NCBI RefSeq assembly: GCF_900116855.1
Contig: NZ_UETD01000002.1
Location: forward strand, 62,001 to 126,000
Direction of reading: 5' to 3'
DNA: 64,000 nt
Source of the DNA: Ruminococcus flavefaciens
GTDB lineage: Bacteria > Bacillota > Clostridia > Oscillospirales > Ruminococcaceae
Shown here: piece by piece, positions 32,071-40,615 of the stretch
How the letters are laid out: each line of letters opens with the position of its first letter
Numbering within the stretch: position 1 is the first letter of the stretch
Made by a program: the position numbers and the translations under genes
The notes under the pieces: generated by a model
Told to the model about the DNA's origin: nothing
Database searches by the model: none
The model's input: only the letters and a program-made list of their open reading frames with translations

Positions 32071-32967
32071 TTATTTAATATCTGTTGGTTTTGTATCGGG
32101 ATATTTTTTCTTTTCATGCGTTATGCCGTATATAACTACAAGAGTTATTCCAATGACGATAGATGCCATTTGTACAGCCATGAACGCTTCTGTATACTTG
32201 TACATCGCACTTGTAAAAGCTGTGAAGACGGCTGCCTGTTTAATTGAAAATGAATCAAAGTACTTTACAGCGATAAGATATATGCTTGGAGCACCGCCGA
32301 GTATTCCCGAAATGATCGTCGAAATGCCGCACCAGTAAAGTGTGGTTATCTTCTTTTTGCGGTTTATGAGTACAAGAAGTACAATAAACAACACTGTTGC
32401 ACCTATGACACCCGCTGTTGCAAGAAGACGGTTAGAGTAAAGCTTAGCAAGTTTGGGAAGGACTCCGTGGTCGCTCATTGCCGAGAACTTGTAAACATCA
32501 CAGTATGAGCCAATGGTAGTATAAGCGTTTTCTTTGGTAGTTCTTAATTTCAATCCGAAATTATCATCTTTTTCATAATTGTTCTTGTCGGCAAAATCAT
32601 TGAAGAACTTGTCGATGTTCTCTTCCAGTTCTTTGTTTTCAGGTATTTTTACATTGAGCTTTCCATCACTATTAAGTGCATCAAATGCTGAGTCGATATA
32701 AGCTTCTTCGATGCTTTTGAGATAGGAATTACTTATTGCACTCATATAAACATCAGACGGGATACCGGTTGTGTTGTATTTATCATTGTAGTTTTTGTTC
32801 AGTTCGGTATATATCTTTGTTTCCAGCTCGTTTTTAGCAGCAAGAGCTTTTAGCTTGGCGGCTGTGATATTTATATCTACAAGCAGCAATGCAGAACTTA
32901 ATATAAGCAGAAACACAAGTATCACCGAAATTATAAGTGAAGGAAGGTAGGTACTTACTTTTCTCAC
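32071..32967 (-). CDS. Membrane protein of the sortase operon, unknown function
   Basis: 298 residues: an N-terminal membrane segment (residues 8-32), an extracellular charged domain of about 170 residues, then three C-terminal membrane segments (around 185-205, 215-240, 260-285) and a short basic tail. It resembles no family I know. It overlaps the sortase gene by 4 bases and ends the operon, so it probably works with the sortase or its substrate at the cell surface. Confidence 0.65.
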   Translation of the reverse strand: MRKVSTYLPSLIISVILVFLLILSSALLLVDINITAAKLKALAAKNELETKIYTELNKNYNDKYNTTGIPSDVYMSAISNSYLKSIEEAYIDSAFDALNSDGKLNVKIPENKELEENIDKFFNDFADKNNYEKDDNFGLKLRTTKENAYTTIGSYCDVYKFSAMSDHGVLPKLAKLYSNRLLATAGVIGATVLFIVLLVLINRKKKITTLYWCGISTIISGILGGAPSIYLIAVKYFDSFSIKQAAVFTAFTSAMYKYTEAFMAVQMASIVIGITLVVIYGITHEKKKYPDTKPTDIK

Positions 32968-33653
32968 TGTGATATCCCCTCCCCTTCACTTTTATAGAAT
33001 TTTTTCTCCGTCAGCTCACATACAGCACCTGTGCGCTCATCCGCACTTCCGAGAATATCCTTTTTACAAGTATAAAGAGTAAGCTTGGTATCATCGGAAG
33101 GCGCAACGTACTTGCCGTCTTTTTTATTGAAGCTTATCGACTCCTTTACGGTATATACAAAAGAACCGTAATTTGTCTTCAGAGTGATCTTATCACCTTT
33201 CTTCAGCTTGTAAAGCTCTGAAAAGAACGTATCTACATGAGCGCTGATAACTGTATTGCCCTTGTCTCCGATTATGACAGAGCCGGCAGACTGGCAGGCT
33301 CCGCGCTCGAACAGCTCTGAATTGCTTCCCCAGTAAACAGGAATAGTGATATCAAATGCCGAGCAGGTCATTTCGGCATACATTTCTCCGAATTTAGGAC
33401 GGATAAACTCGCCTTCTTCAAAAGTATCGCCATTGTAATCACTTATGATATCATTATCGCGGATCACAAGTCCGGAGCTTGCTGAATCGGGGGTGGATTT
33501 AAGATTGTCCATGAAAGCGAGATTAAGATACATTCTGATCTTGTCCGACGGTTTTATCATAGCGATCATAAAAAGCCCTACACAAAGTGCCAGAAGAACA
33601 AAAGGAGTTGCAATATGGATAAGAGCGCTGTCTTTATTCTTATTCTTTTCCAT
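32964..33653 (-). CDS. Sortase-family cysteine transpeptidase
   Basis: 229 residues with one N-terminal membrane anchor (residues 13-33) and an extracellular sortase domain. The catalytic residues are in place: His139 (VISAHVDTFF), Cys196 (LTLYTCKK) and Arg207 (SADERTGAV). Sortases cut a C-terminal sorting signal and join the protein to peptidoglycan or to a pilin. The class is not clear from the sequence; the small size and single anchor fit a housekeeping- or class D/E-like enzyme. The gene directly upstream encodes the likely substrate (stop and start touch), and the one downstream a membrane protein. Confidence 0.88.
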   Translation of the reverse strand: MEKNKNKDSALIHIATPFVLLALCVGLFMIAMIKPSDKIRMYLNLAFMDNLKSTPDSASSGLVIRDNDIISDYNGDTFEEGEFIRPKFGEMYAEMTCSAFDITIPVYWGSNSELFERGACQSAGSVIIGDKGNTVISAHVDTFFSELYKLKKGDKITLKTNYGSFVYTVKESISFNKKDGKYVAPSDDTKLTLYTCKKDILGSADERTGAVCELTEKKFYKSEGEGISQ

Positions 33654-34451
33654 TTATTTCTCCGATCCGTTTAATCTGAAACGGCGCATAATGAGTATGA
33701 CCGCTGAAATGCTGAGACCTATTAAAATGCCTGCCGCCGCAAGAAGACATCTTCTGTCATAGCCTGTGTCCTCAACAGAAGCGCCTGCTGTTGAAACACT
33801 GACAAGTTCACCCTTTTCGTTTCTCATTGCCAGTGTGAGTGAATCGTCGGATATTTCATCAACCGTAACATTCAGTCCCATTTCTTCAGCCGCTTCCGAA
33901 AGAGTACCTACGATCTGAAGCTTCTGCTGTGAGGGAGTCTGCTTCATAATACTTCTGTATTCCTCGGGACTGAGATTGTCAATTATAGCTTGCTGCTGAG
34001 CCGGAGTAAAGCTGCTTACATATGCCATTTTCTGTTCATATGACATCTTAATGAATTCATCCTTGGATATACGGGTAAAGGTGGTCCCGTCACTTGCTGT
34101 AAGAGTTATTCCATTGCTCTGCTGAGAGTCGGGAGCAGTATTACCGGATTCTGCTGCCGCAGTAGTTACTGTTGTATTGTTGTTTGGAACCTGTGGGCCT
34201 GTTGTGATTATCTGTGCTCCTGCCTCATGGAGCTTGGCTATGGCTTTATCAAGTCTTTCTGAAGGATAATCTTCCGGGTGAGAATAGTATTCATTATAGC
34301 CCGCTTGTATATCCTCTTCGGAATAGCCGTATGATCTGGCTACAGCTGCAACATCGTCTGCTGTTGTCGCGTATGCGGAAAGCGAGAATGACAGCATTCC
34401 TGCGGCAACTGCTGCTGAACTAAGCAGAGCTGTTAATGATCTTTTTAGCAT
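33654..34451 (-). CDS. Secreted surface protein with sorting-signal-like C-terminus, probable sortase substrate
   Basis: 265 residues from ATG 34451 (GGAGGGAAC upstream). Signal peptide at residues 1-29 ending ...SLSAYA. The middle is Thr/Asn/Gln-rich with an imperfect helical repeat (SYEQKMAYVSSFTPAQQQAIIDNL). The last 40 residues follow the layout of a cell-wall sorting signal: VEDTGYDRR, a hydrophobic stretch of about 20, then RRFR. The motif is EDTG rather than LPxTG. It lies immediately upstream of the sortase gene, which supports a dedicated enzyme-substrate pair. No other domain is recognised. Confidence 0.7.
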   Translation of the reverse strand: MLKRSLTALLSSAAVAAGMLSFSLSAYATTADDVAAVARSYGYSEEDIQAGYNEYYSHPEDYPSERLDKAIAKLHEAGAQIITTGPQVPNNNTTVTTAAAESGNTAPDSQQSNGITLTASDGTTFTRISKDEFIKMSYEQKMAYVSSFTPAQQQAIIDNLSPEEYRSIMKQTPSQQKLQIVGTLSEAAEEMGLNVTVDEISDDSLTLAMRNEKGELVSVSTAGASVEDTGYDRRCLLAAAGILIGLSISAVILIMRRFRLNGSEK

Positions 34452-34518
34452 AAAGTTCCCTCCTATCATTTATACTTATATATTATAACTGTTTTCACGG
34501 TTTATGTCAAGGAAAATA

Positions 34519-34551
34519 AAAAAGCCCTTGCGAAAAATCGCAAAGGCTTTA
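34519..34551 (-). terminator. Terminator after tRNA-Arg
   Basis: On the minus strand AAAGCC..TTGCGA pairs with TCGCAA..GGCTTT, followed by TTTTTT. Confidence 0.85.
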
Positions 34552-34557
34552 GTCGTA

Positions 34558-34634
34558 TGGCGTGCCTGGAGGGATTCGAACCCCCGACCTACTGGTTCGT
34601 AGCCAGTCACTCTATCCAGCTGAGCTACAAGCAC
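34558..34634 (-). tRNA. tRNA-Arg (anticodon ACG)
   Basis: 77 bases with encoded CCA. Acceptor GTGCTTG pairs with CAGGCAC, discriminator G. The anticodon stem ACTGG/CCAGT holds the loop CTACGAA, giving anticodon ACG (read as ICG after deamination). The T arm has GGTTCGAATCC. A terminator follows. Confidence 0.97.
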
Positions 34635-34769
34635 ATCATTTGACGACTTAAATATTATATCATGTATATAGCGAAAAGTCAAGGATAAAATCAAAAAACG
34701 TCAATTTGCACTAAAAGAGCAGACGAAAGTTGGTATAATAACCAATTATATAAAAAGATCAAAAACGGC

Positions 34770-34798
34770 TTGACAACAATAGCAAAATTTGATATAAT
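34770..34798 (+). promoter_or_regulatory. Consensus promoter of tRNA-Lys
   Basis: -35 TTGACA (34770-34775), -10 TATAAT (34793-34798), 17-base spacer: a perfect sigma-A promoter. Confidence 0.93.
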
Positions 34799-34810
34799 TA
34801 TTTTTGTTGT

Positions 34811-34886
34811 GAGACATTAGCTCAGTCGGTAGAGCATACGCCTTTTAAGCGTAGGGTCGAGGGTTCAAATCCCTCATGTCTCACCA
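34811..34886 (+). tRNA. tRNA-Lys (anticodon TTT)
   Basis: 76 bases with encoded CCA. Acceptor GAGACAT pairs with ATGTCTC, discriminator A. Anticodon loop CTTTTAA gives TTT. T arm GGTTCAAATCC. Followed by the terminator at 34896-34930. Confidence 0.97.
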
Positions 34887-34895
34887 CTTTTTTTG

Positions 34896-34931
34896 CCTGT
34901 ATCCTGATAAATATCAGGATACAGGCGTTTT
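34896..34931 (+). terminator. Terminator after tRNA-Lys
   Basis: CCTGTATCCTGAT pairs with ATCAGGATACAGG around AAAT, followed by CGTTTTTAG. Confidence 0.9.
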
Positions 34932-34982
34932 TAGTTTGCTGGCAAATAAACTCACACATTTATTGATTACTCTATATATAAT

Positions 34983-35010
34983 AAAAAGGCAGCTCATGTA
35001 AAGCTGCCTT
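34983..35010 (-). terminator. Terminator of the Spo0A-like gene
   Basis: AAAGGCAGCTTTACATGAGCTGCCTTTTTA on the minus strand, given by its stem AAGGCAGCT/AGCTGCCTT, with a T-run. Confidence 0.85.
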
Positions 35011-35013
35011 TAA

Positions 35014-35379
35014 TTATTTCAGAAGGTCTGTGTAGTTGATCTTTATCCATTCTGATATAGTAGAGATGAATACCGAATTGGTCGGAATATCGTTTTGGCT
35101 CTGAAGCGTGTTCATGAATATTACTTCAGCGAGTTCTTCGTTGTGACGATACCAGCCCGACTTGATAGCATGTCTGACTGCCCGTTCTATTGAGCATTCC
35201 GTAGTGTGGTAATTTTCGGCAAGCTTTGAATAAAGATCCTTACTAAAAACCGTTAGATTGCTCTCGGACGTTACACATATAAGTATACAATCCCTCAGGT
35301 AGTGATATCCTTTGGTGTTTGGCGAGATGCCAAGGTTTAATAGTGTTTTTACGATGATTGTTACGACGTTATTCTTCAT
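35014..35379 (-). CDS. Stand-alone Spo0A C-terminal DNA-binding domain protein
   Basis: 121 residues that match only the effector (sigma-A-contacting, DNA-binding) domain of the sporulation regulator Spo0A: LLNLGISPNTKGYHYLRDCI, then the recognition helix region CSIERAVRHAIKSGW. The receiver domain is absent; GGAGTGG precedes its own ATG, so this is the real start and not a fragment. Without a phosphoacceptor it cannot be controlled by a phosphorelay and may be constitutive or autoregulated. It is monocistronic with its own terminator. Confidence 0.9.
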   Translation of the reverse strand: MKNNVVTIIVKTLLNLGISPNTKGYHYLRDCILICVTSESNLTVFSKDLYSKLAENYHTTECSIERAVRHAIKSGWYRHNEELAEVIFMNTLQSQNDIPTNSVFISTISEWIKINYTDLLK

Positions 35380-35554
35380 TTAATGATCCACTCCTTCGAT
35401 GTTTTCAGACAAATTATACCACATTTTCAGCCGTTTTTACATAGGCGATTTCGTCGTGATTTGACGAGTTTTGTCGAAGAAGGTCGAAGAATATTTGTTT
35501 TAGATGTAAAATGTGAAAAGACCGATGGGAAATACCATCGGTCTTTGTTATATG

Positions 35555-37189
35555 TCAGTTCTTGATCTGCTTTGCTACAAGGCTTTCGCCACAGTAAATG
35601 GCGCGAAGCTTCGGCTTTTCGATCTTTCCCGTTGGATTACGAGGAACATCTGCAAATATGATCTTATGGGGCCTCTTATATCTGGGAAGTTTCTGGCAGA
35701 ATGAAGTGATATCCTCCTCTGTGCAACTGTGATCCTCCTTTATGGAGATGATAGCTGCCGCTATCTCACCCAGTCGTTTGTCAGGCAACCCTATGACCGC
35801 AACATCCTTGATGGCAGGGTGACTTCTGAGGAAGTCCTCTATCTGAACGGGATAAAGGTTCTCGCCGCCGCTGATTATGACATCCTTCTTACGGTCAACG
35901 AGGTAAATAAATCCGTCCTCATCTTCCTGAGCCATATCTCCTGTATAGAGCCAGCCGTCCTTGAGAGTCTCGGCAGTTGCCTTATCATCTCTGTAATAAC
36001 ACTTCATAACACCCGGACCCTTGACAAGAAGCTCGCCAACCTGTCCGCGTTCAACAGCGTTGCCGTTTTCATCAGCGATCTTTACTTCCCAGCCGAAACC
36101 AGCCTTACCGATAGCACCGACCTTGTGGATGTTTTCTACGCCAAGATGTACACAGCCGGGACCGATAGACTCGCTAAGACCGTAGTTTGTATCATACTGG
36201 TGCTTGGGAAATACTTTCTTCCAGCGTGCTATAAGCGACGGAGGAACAGGCTGTGCGCCTATGTGCATAAGTCTCCACTGGTCAAGATCATAATTTGCAA
36301 GGTCGATATCGCCTCTGTCGATAGCGTCGAGAATATCCTGAGCCCACGGAACCAGAAGCCATACGATAGTGCAGCCCTCTTCCGATACTGTCTCTATGAT
36401 AGACTTGGGCTTAACACCCTTGAGAAGAACAGCCTTACTGCCTGAGTAAAGGCTTCCGAACCAGTGCATTTTAGCGCCTGTATGATAGAGCGGCGGAATA
36501 CAAAGGAAGATATCGTCTCTCGTCTGACCGTGGTGATTCTGCTCAACCTTAGCGGAGTGCATAAGGCTTGTATGATCGTGAAGTATCGCCTTCGGGAATC
36601 CTGTTGTGCCTGATGAGAAATAGATCGCAGCATCATCGTCATCTGTGAGCTTTACATCGGGGGCAGAGCTTGCGCAGTTTGCCACCAGACTGTCATAATG
36701 TTCGGCAAATGAAGGACATCCCTCACCTACATAGAAAAGAAGTCTGTTCTTGCTGATCTCGTCTGCTATCTCTTCTATTCTTCCGATAAACTCGGGACCA
36801 AACATGAGAACATCGACCTCTGCAAGGTCAAGGCAGTACTTTATCTCATCAGCTGTATATCTGAAATTGAGCGGAACTGCAAGAGCTCCTGTTTTAAGTA
36901 TACCGAAGTATATGGGAAGCCATTCGAGACAGTTCATAAGAAGTATACCGACCTTGTCTCCCTTATGTACGCCTCTCTCAATGAGCATATTTGCGAAACG
37001 GTTTGCCTTTTCGTCAAATACCTTCCATGTGATCTCACGTCTGTAGTGACACTCGGGATTGGGCTCAATGAGTTCATATTCCTTCCATGTAACACGGCGA
37101 ACTTCAGTTATCTCGGGATTGACTTCCACAAGTGCAACGTCGCTGCCGTATAATTCGGCGTTTCTTTCAAGTAAATCTGTAATGGGCAT
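35555..37189 (-). CDS. AMP-forming acyl-CoA synthetase
   Basis: 544 residues of the ANL superfamily: activates a carboxylic acid to acyl-AMP, then acyl-CoA. Motifs: YFSSGTTGFPKAILHDH (AMP-binding), YGLSESIGPG, GWLYTGDMAQEDEDGFIYLVDRKKDVI, and the catalytic Lys in NPTGKIEK near the C-terminus. Start at ATG 37189 behind AAAGGAAC. Two TWK segments in the first 60 residues (RRVTWKEY and RREITWKVF) look like a short duplication, but this N-terminus is common in clostridial members of the family. The substrate is not visible; a medium- or long-chain acid is likely. It stands alone. Confidence 0.9.
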   Translation of the reverse strand: MPITDLLERNAELYGSDVALVEVNPEITEVRRVTWKEYELIEPNPECHYRREITWKVFDEKANRFANMLIERGVHKGDKVGILLMNCLEWLPIYFGILKTGALAVPLNFRYTADEIKYCLDLAEVDVLMFGPEFIGRIEEIADEISKNRLLFYVGEGCPSFAEHYDSLVANCASSAPDVKLTDDDDAAIYFSSGTTGFPKAILHDHTSLMHSAKVEQNHHGQTRDDIFLCIPPLYHTGAKMHWFGSLYSGSKAVLLKGVKPKSIIETVSEEGCTIVWLLVPWAQDILDAIDRGDIDLANYDLDQWRLMHIGAQPVPPSLIARWKKVFPKHQYDTNYGLSESIGPGCVHLGVENIHKVGAIGKAGFGWEVKIADENGNAVERGQVGELLVKGPGVMKCYYRDDKATAETLKDGWLYTGDMAQEDEDGFIYLVDRKKDVIISGGENLYPVQIEDFLRSHPAIKDVAVIGLPDKRLGEIAAAIISIKEDHSCTEEDITSFCQKLPRYKRPHKIIFADVPRNPTGKIEKPKLRAIYCGESLVAKQIKN

Positions 37190-37361
37190 TATTAAGTTCC
37201 TTTCTGCAAGAGCAGTTTTTAACTTTTGCCTATAAAAGCAAAAAAGCTGCAAAGCGATAAACTATTTATATTTTATCACAAAAAAGCGAAAAAGTAAATA
37301 CCTATTTTTCGTTTTTAGCAACAAATCGAAGTGCTGTATTTACAGCAAGTTGCATAAATAA

Positions 37362-37392
37362 AGGCGTATCATTGTGCAGATACGCCTTTATG
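37362..37392 (-). terminator. Terminator of the zinc-ribbon gene
   Basis: ATAAAGGCGTATC pairs with GATACGCCTTTAT around 8 bases, T-rich on the minus side. Confidence 0.8.
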
Positions 37393-37396
37393 AGTA

Positions 37397-37849
37397 TTAT
37401 TCAACCTGGTCTGAGCTGAAAACAGCTTCTGTTGTCGGTTCTTCAACAACCTCGGCAACAGTTTCAGCTGCGGGTCTCTCGACCTTAGTACCGCACTTGT
37501 CACAGTATATCTGATCCTTGCGGATGTGTGCGCCGCAGTTTACGCAGGTGATCTTATCTTCAAGAGTCATCAGAAGAGCTTTCAGCTCCTCAAGGTTTGC
37601 GCTCTTGTCCTTGATATCTGATACGATCGAAGCATATTCGCTTTCCGGATCATCACATATCTTTTCAAACATTACTTTTCCAAGCTCTATGTAATCTGTA
37701 TTGATATCAGACTGAACACGAGCTATCTCGCGTTTCATTTTTGTTTTTTCGGCAAATTTCTTTGAGCTGTTGGAAACTGTTTTTGCTCCGCGCTCAACTG
37801 ACTCGCCGAACTTTCCTGCCAGATCCTTTACTGAATCAACAAATCCCAT
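37397..37849 (-). CDS. Coiled-coil protein with C-terminal zinc ribbon
   Basis: 150 residues: an amphipathic N-terminus (MGFVDSVKDLAGKFGESVERG), a long helical, probably coiled-coil middle (residues 25-95), a zinc ribbon CVNCGAHIRKDQIYCDKCG near residues 100-120, and an acidic, Val/Glu-rich tail. The ATG at 37849 is 8 bases after GGAGGT; a TTG two codons upstream is less likely. Proteins of this design are frequent in Ruminococcus without a known function. It follows the pyrimidine nucleoside phosphorylase gene by 32 bases on the same strand. Confidence 0.75.
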   Translation of the reverse strand: MGFVDSVKDLAGKFGESVERGAKTVSNSSKKFAEKTKMKREIARVQSDINTDYIELGKVMFEKICDDPESEYASIVSDIKDKSANLEELKALLMTLEDKITCVNCGAHIRKDQIYCDKCGTKVERPAAETVAEVVEEPTTEAVFSSDQVE

Positions 37850-37881
37850 TTTCAACTACCTCCGTTTTTTTTTCACCCTTA

Positions 37882-39156
37882 TCAGGTGTAGCTTGGCTTT
37901 TCCGTTATCTCGAATTTAACTGCATTGAGAGCTCTTACAGCAGCGTCCGAGAAGTCACTGCAAACTGTGGAGTAAAGAGTCATAATAACGTCGTCGGCTG
38001 AAAGCTGGTCTCCGATATCGCAGTTCATGACAATGCCTGCACTCATATCAAGCTTGTCTTCCTTTGTAAGTCTTCCTGCGCCGAGGAGCAGAGAAGTCAT
38101 GCCAAGCTCCTCACAGTTGAAGCCAAGTATCTTCATATCCTTTGTAGCTCTTATTTCATATTTAAGAAGCGGCTGAGGCAGAAGCGATGTATCATCGCAT
38201 ATCTTGTAGTTTCCACCGTGCAGCTTGATAGTATCGCGAAGAACTCCAAGTGCTTTTCCTGACGAAACAGCCTCCTCAGCCATTTTACGGCAGGCTGAAT
38301 TGTCGCCCTTACCGGAAAGCTCCAACATATCAGCAGCAAGCTCGATACAGATGTCATAAAGCTTGCCCTTTACCTTTCCCTGAAGAACCTCGACTGCTTC
38401 CTTGACTTCAAGGGCGTTACCGATATTCTTTCCGAGTGGAGAGTCCATGTCTGTAACAACAGCTTTGCATTTCTTGCCTGCAGATCTGCCTGCCTTTTCC
38501 ATGAGTACAGCCAGCTTTTCAGCGTCCTCGCGGGACTTCATAAATGCACCTGAGCCATACTTTACGTCCAGCACAAGACAGTCAGCGTTCATGGCGAGCT
38601 TCTTGCTCATGATACTTGCACATATAAGCGGAATACTGTCAACGGTTCCCGTAGCATTTCTCAGTGCATACATTTTCTTATCCGCAGGACAAAGCTCTCC
38701 TGTCTGAGATATTATTGAGAAATTCGTTTGCCTGAGTATTTTTTCAAATTCTGCCAGAGGAAGATCAGTTCTGTATCCTTCGATGCTTTCAAGCTTGTCG
38801 ATGGTTCCGCCTGTGTGTCCGAGTCCGCGTCCCGACATCTTGGCGACACATACTCCGCAGGCTGCGACTATTGGTCCGATTATCAGTGAGGTCTTATCCC
38901 CTACTCCGCCGGTACTGTGCTTGTCCGCAGTATAAGGTATGCTAAGCTTTAGTATGTCTCCGCTGTCACGCATAGCAGCTGTGAGCGCGAAGGTCTCCTT
39001 TTCCGTAAGACCGTTAAGACAAACTGCCATAAGCCATGCAGACATCTGATAATCCGGGACTTCGCCGTCTGTGTAGCTTTTTACGAGCCATGCGATCTCT
39101 TCTTCGTTGAGTTCCTGTGATTTTTTAGTTTTATTGATGATATCGATAATGTTCAT
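37882..39156 (-). CDS. deoA: Pyrimidine-nucleoside / thymidine phosphorylase
   Basis: Splits pyrimidine nucleosides with phosphate into base and pentose-1-phosphate for salvage. 424 residues from ATG 39156 (ATAGGAGGTG upstream). Family blocks: DKHSTGGVGDKTSLIIGP, KMSGRGLGHTGGTIDKLES and a KYGSGAFMKS segment contacting phosphate. The C-terminal alpha/beta domain is present. Whether it is the thymidine-specific DeoA or the broader Pdp cannot be told; the Firmicute enzyme is usually Pdp. Confidence 0.94.
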   Translation of the reverse strand: MNIIDIINKTKKSQELNEEEIAWLVKSYTDGEVPDYQMSAWLMAVCLNGLTEKETFALTAAMRDSGDILKLSIPYTADKHSTGGVGDKTSLIIGPIVAACGVCVAKMSGRGLGHTGGTIDKLESIEGYRTDLPLAEFEKILRQTNFSIISQTGELCPADKKMYALRNATGTVDSIPLICASIMSKKLAMNADCLVLDVKYGSGAFMKSREDAEKLAVLMEKAGRSAGKKCKAVVTDMDSPLGKNIGNALEVKEAVEVLQGKVKGKLYDICIELAADMLELSGKGDNSACRKMAEEAVSSGKALGVLRDTIKLHGGNYKICDDTSLLPQPLLKYEIRATKDMKILGFNCEELGMTSLLLGAGRLTKEDKLDMSAGIVMNCDIGDQLSADDVIMTLYSTVCSDFSDAAVRALNAVKFEITEKPSYT

Positions 39157-39232
39157 GATCCACCTCCTATAAGAATATTTTACCATAAAAAAGATAATAA
39201 TTCAATAGTTTTTGTGAAATAGGACTTTATTT

Positions 39233-39487
39233 TTACAAAAAATTCATTATTACAAGAAAAACAACAAAAGGTACTCCAAGAACAATGCTGCCAAGTGTGT
39301 TAAAAAGGTTAAGATGTATGTCCACCCCAAGAAAACAGCCGTATTTATTTACGATGAACAAAGCCGCACATCCTGTTACAGCTCCTATAAAAAGTGACAA
39401 TATCTTTTTTTCGCGTCTGAAATAGTATATAGCGACTACTAAAACGACTGCTGCACAGCCAAGTCTGAATATCATTTCCGTATCCAT
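39233..39487 (-). CDS. BofA-family (pro-sigma-K processing inhibitor-like) membrane protein
   Basis: 84 residues with two or three membrane segments. The pattern GCAALFIVNKYGCFLGVDIHLNLFNTL is replaced here by its key part VNKYGCFLG ... LNLFN, typical of the BofA family; in Bacillus BofA restrains the SpoIVFB protease during sporulation. No spoIVFA or spoIVFB is nearby and the organism may not sporulate, so a general membrane role is possible. It heads a row of four small genes on the minus strand, with 9 bases to the next gene upstream. Confidence 0.8.
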   Translation of the reverse strand: MDTEMIFRLGCAAVVLVVAIYYFRREKKILSLFIGAVTGCAALFIVNKYGCFLGVDIHLNLFNTLGSIVLGVPFVVFLVIMNFL

Positions 39488-39496
39488 TTTTACCTC

Positions 39497-39793
39497 TCAC
39501 ATCAGTATATATCCAAGTGCTATAATGAGCTTTATATCAGCACCCTCCTTTATAAGAAGGTATAGCAGAACAGCTACCAGAAGCTTGTCACTGTCTATCC
39601 CGCCGTCAAGCATATCATCAATTATGCTTTTCAGTGGGCTGGCAGTATATTGTTCGGTGTATTTATCTTCATTTTCACACCTCTTATCTTCATTGGGAGG
39701 GATATCTGCGGCGATATTCCGTGGACAGTTCTGGTATATCCGCATATTCTCACAGCCGCGTTCTTTACTGCCTTTCCTGTTATATACCGCCAT
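39497..39793 (-). CDS. Small hypothetical protein with hydrophobic C-terminus
   Basis: 98 residues: a charged, Cys- and Asn-containing N-terminus (residues 1-50), then an amphipathic stretch (SPLKSIIDDMLDGG) and a hydrophobic end (LVAVLLYLLIKEG ... LIIALGYILM). Similar short hydrophobic tails occur in clostridial proteins that tether to membranes. The ATG follows GGAGGTGAT. It is preceded by the next two unknown genes on the same strand with gaps of under 20 bases, forming a small operon with bofA. No family recognised. Confidence 0.65.
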   Translation of the reverse strand: MAVYNRKGSKERGCENMRIYQNCPRNIAADIPPNEDKRCENEDKYTEQYTASPLKSIIDDMLDGGIDSDKLLVAVLLYLLIKEGADIKLIIALGYILM

Positions 39794-39810
39794 CAGATCA
39801 CCTCCCTAAA

Positions 39811-40158
39811 TCAGATCAGTTCCTGCAACAGGCCACTGTCCTTTGCTATATTCCACATTGCCAGCAGCTTCATGAGCTTTATTGCCTTGTCTACACGCTT
39901 TTGCTTATCTGCGCTGAGATGTGGTTTTAGCGCACGGAGCAGGTCGGTATTCTTGCTGTCATTTGAAACCGCTCCCACAAGGCTTGTGAGCTTCAGCACT
40001 GCGCCCAGATCAGGCTGGTCATCGGACTGTTTTTCTGCGTTATCGGTGTCAGAGGCGCTTCCGTCCTCCGAGACCAGCATCTGTGCAAGCTCCGACAGCT
40101 GTTTTACGCTTTCCTCGTCCGAGAGCAGTTCGCTGATCCTTTCCATTATGTCATCCAC
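39811..40158 (-). CDS. Small acidic helical hypothetical protein
   Basis: 115 residues starting at GTG 40158 behind AGGAGA. Leu-rich helices with an acidic Ser/Asp-rich centre (SEDGSASDTDNAEKQSDDQPD given in part) and a basic C-terminal half (RALKPHLSADKQKRVDKAIKLMK). I recognise no domain. The layout is like small coat- or coating-associated helical proteins, but that is only an impression. Cotranscribed with the genes on both sides. Confidence 0.6.
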   Translation of the reverse strand: MDDIMERISELLSDEESVKQLSELAQMLVSEDGSASDTDNAEKQSDDQPDLGAVLKLTSLVGAVSNDSKNTDLLRALKPHLSADKQKRVDKAIKLMKLLAMWNIAKDSGLLQELI

Positions 40159-40170
40159 TTGTTTCTCCTG

Positions 40171-40422
40171 TTATTTCTTACCGCCCGAAAGCTTCTCATA
40201 CAGTGCCTTAGCCTGCGGAGTGCTCATCATTTTTTCTACCAGCTTGGGATTGTTGACGGCCTGCTGGAATTTCGCGGCATCGTTTTTATTCATTGCTGAA
40301 AGAGCACTGTCAAACTTTCCCTCCTCAAGCTCGGAACGCAGCTTTTCGGGCGGAACTCCTATCTTTTTGCTGACTGCGTTGAGCAGTCCGGAAATTTTTT
40401 TCGGGTCTATGTTATTATTCAT
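40171..40422 (-). CDS. Small helical hypothetical protein
   Basis: 83 residues from ATG 40422 (AAAGGAGG, good spacing). Charged and helical: MNNNIDPKKISGLLNAVSKK, then a Gly-Val-Pro hinge and KNDAAKFQQAVNNPKLVEKM. No cysteine or membrane segment. First gene of the four-gene row that leads to bofA; function unknown. Confidence 0.6.
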   Translation of the reverse strand: MNNNIDPKKISGLLNAVSKKIGVPPEKLRSELEEGKFDSALSAMNKNDAAKFQQAVNNPKLVEKMMSTPQAKALYEKLSGGKK

Positions 40423-40615
40423 AAAAGCCTCCTTTGTGATAATGTACACAACTATTATATTGCTTTTTTCTTAGGAATATGTTATATACCGAGGCAGTTA
40501 ACTGTTGCTTTACGCGCACATTTTAGTAAAAAATGAAAATATTCCTCCGTAACGGTTGATATTTTTGTAATTTTATGTTATAATACACTTATAATATCAA
40601 CTGGGAGGGATCATC

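Noticed and set aside
37010..37140. Internal duplication or insertion at the start of the acyl-CoA synthetase
   Set aside because: The double TWK-containing N-terminus is a known feature of clostridial members of this family.
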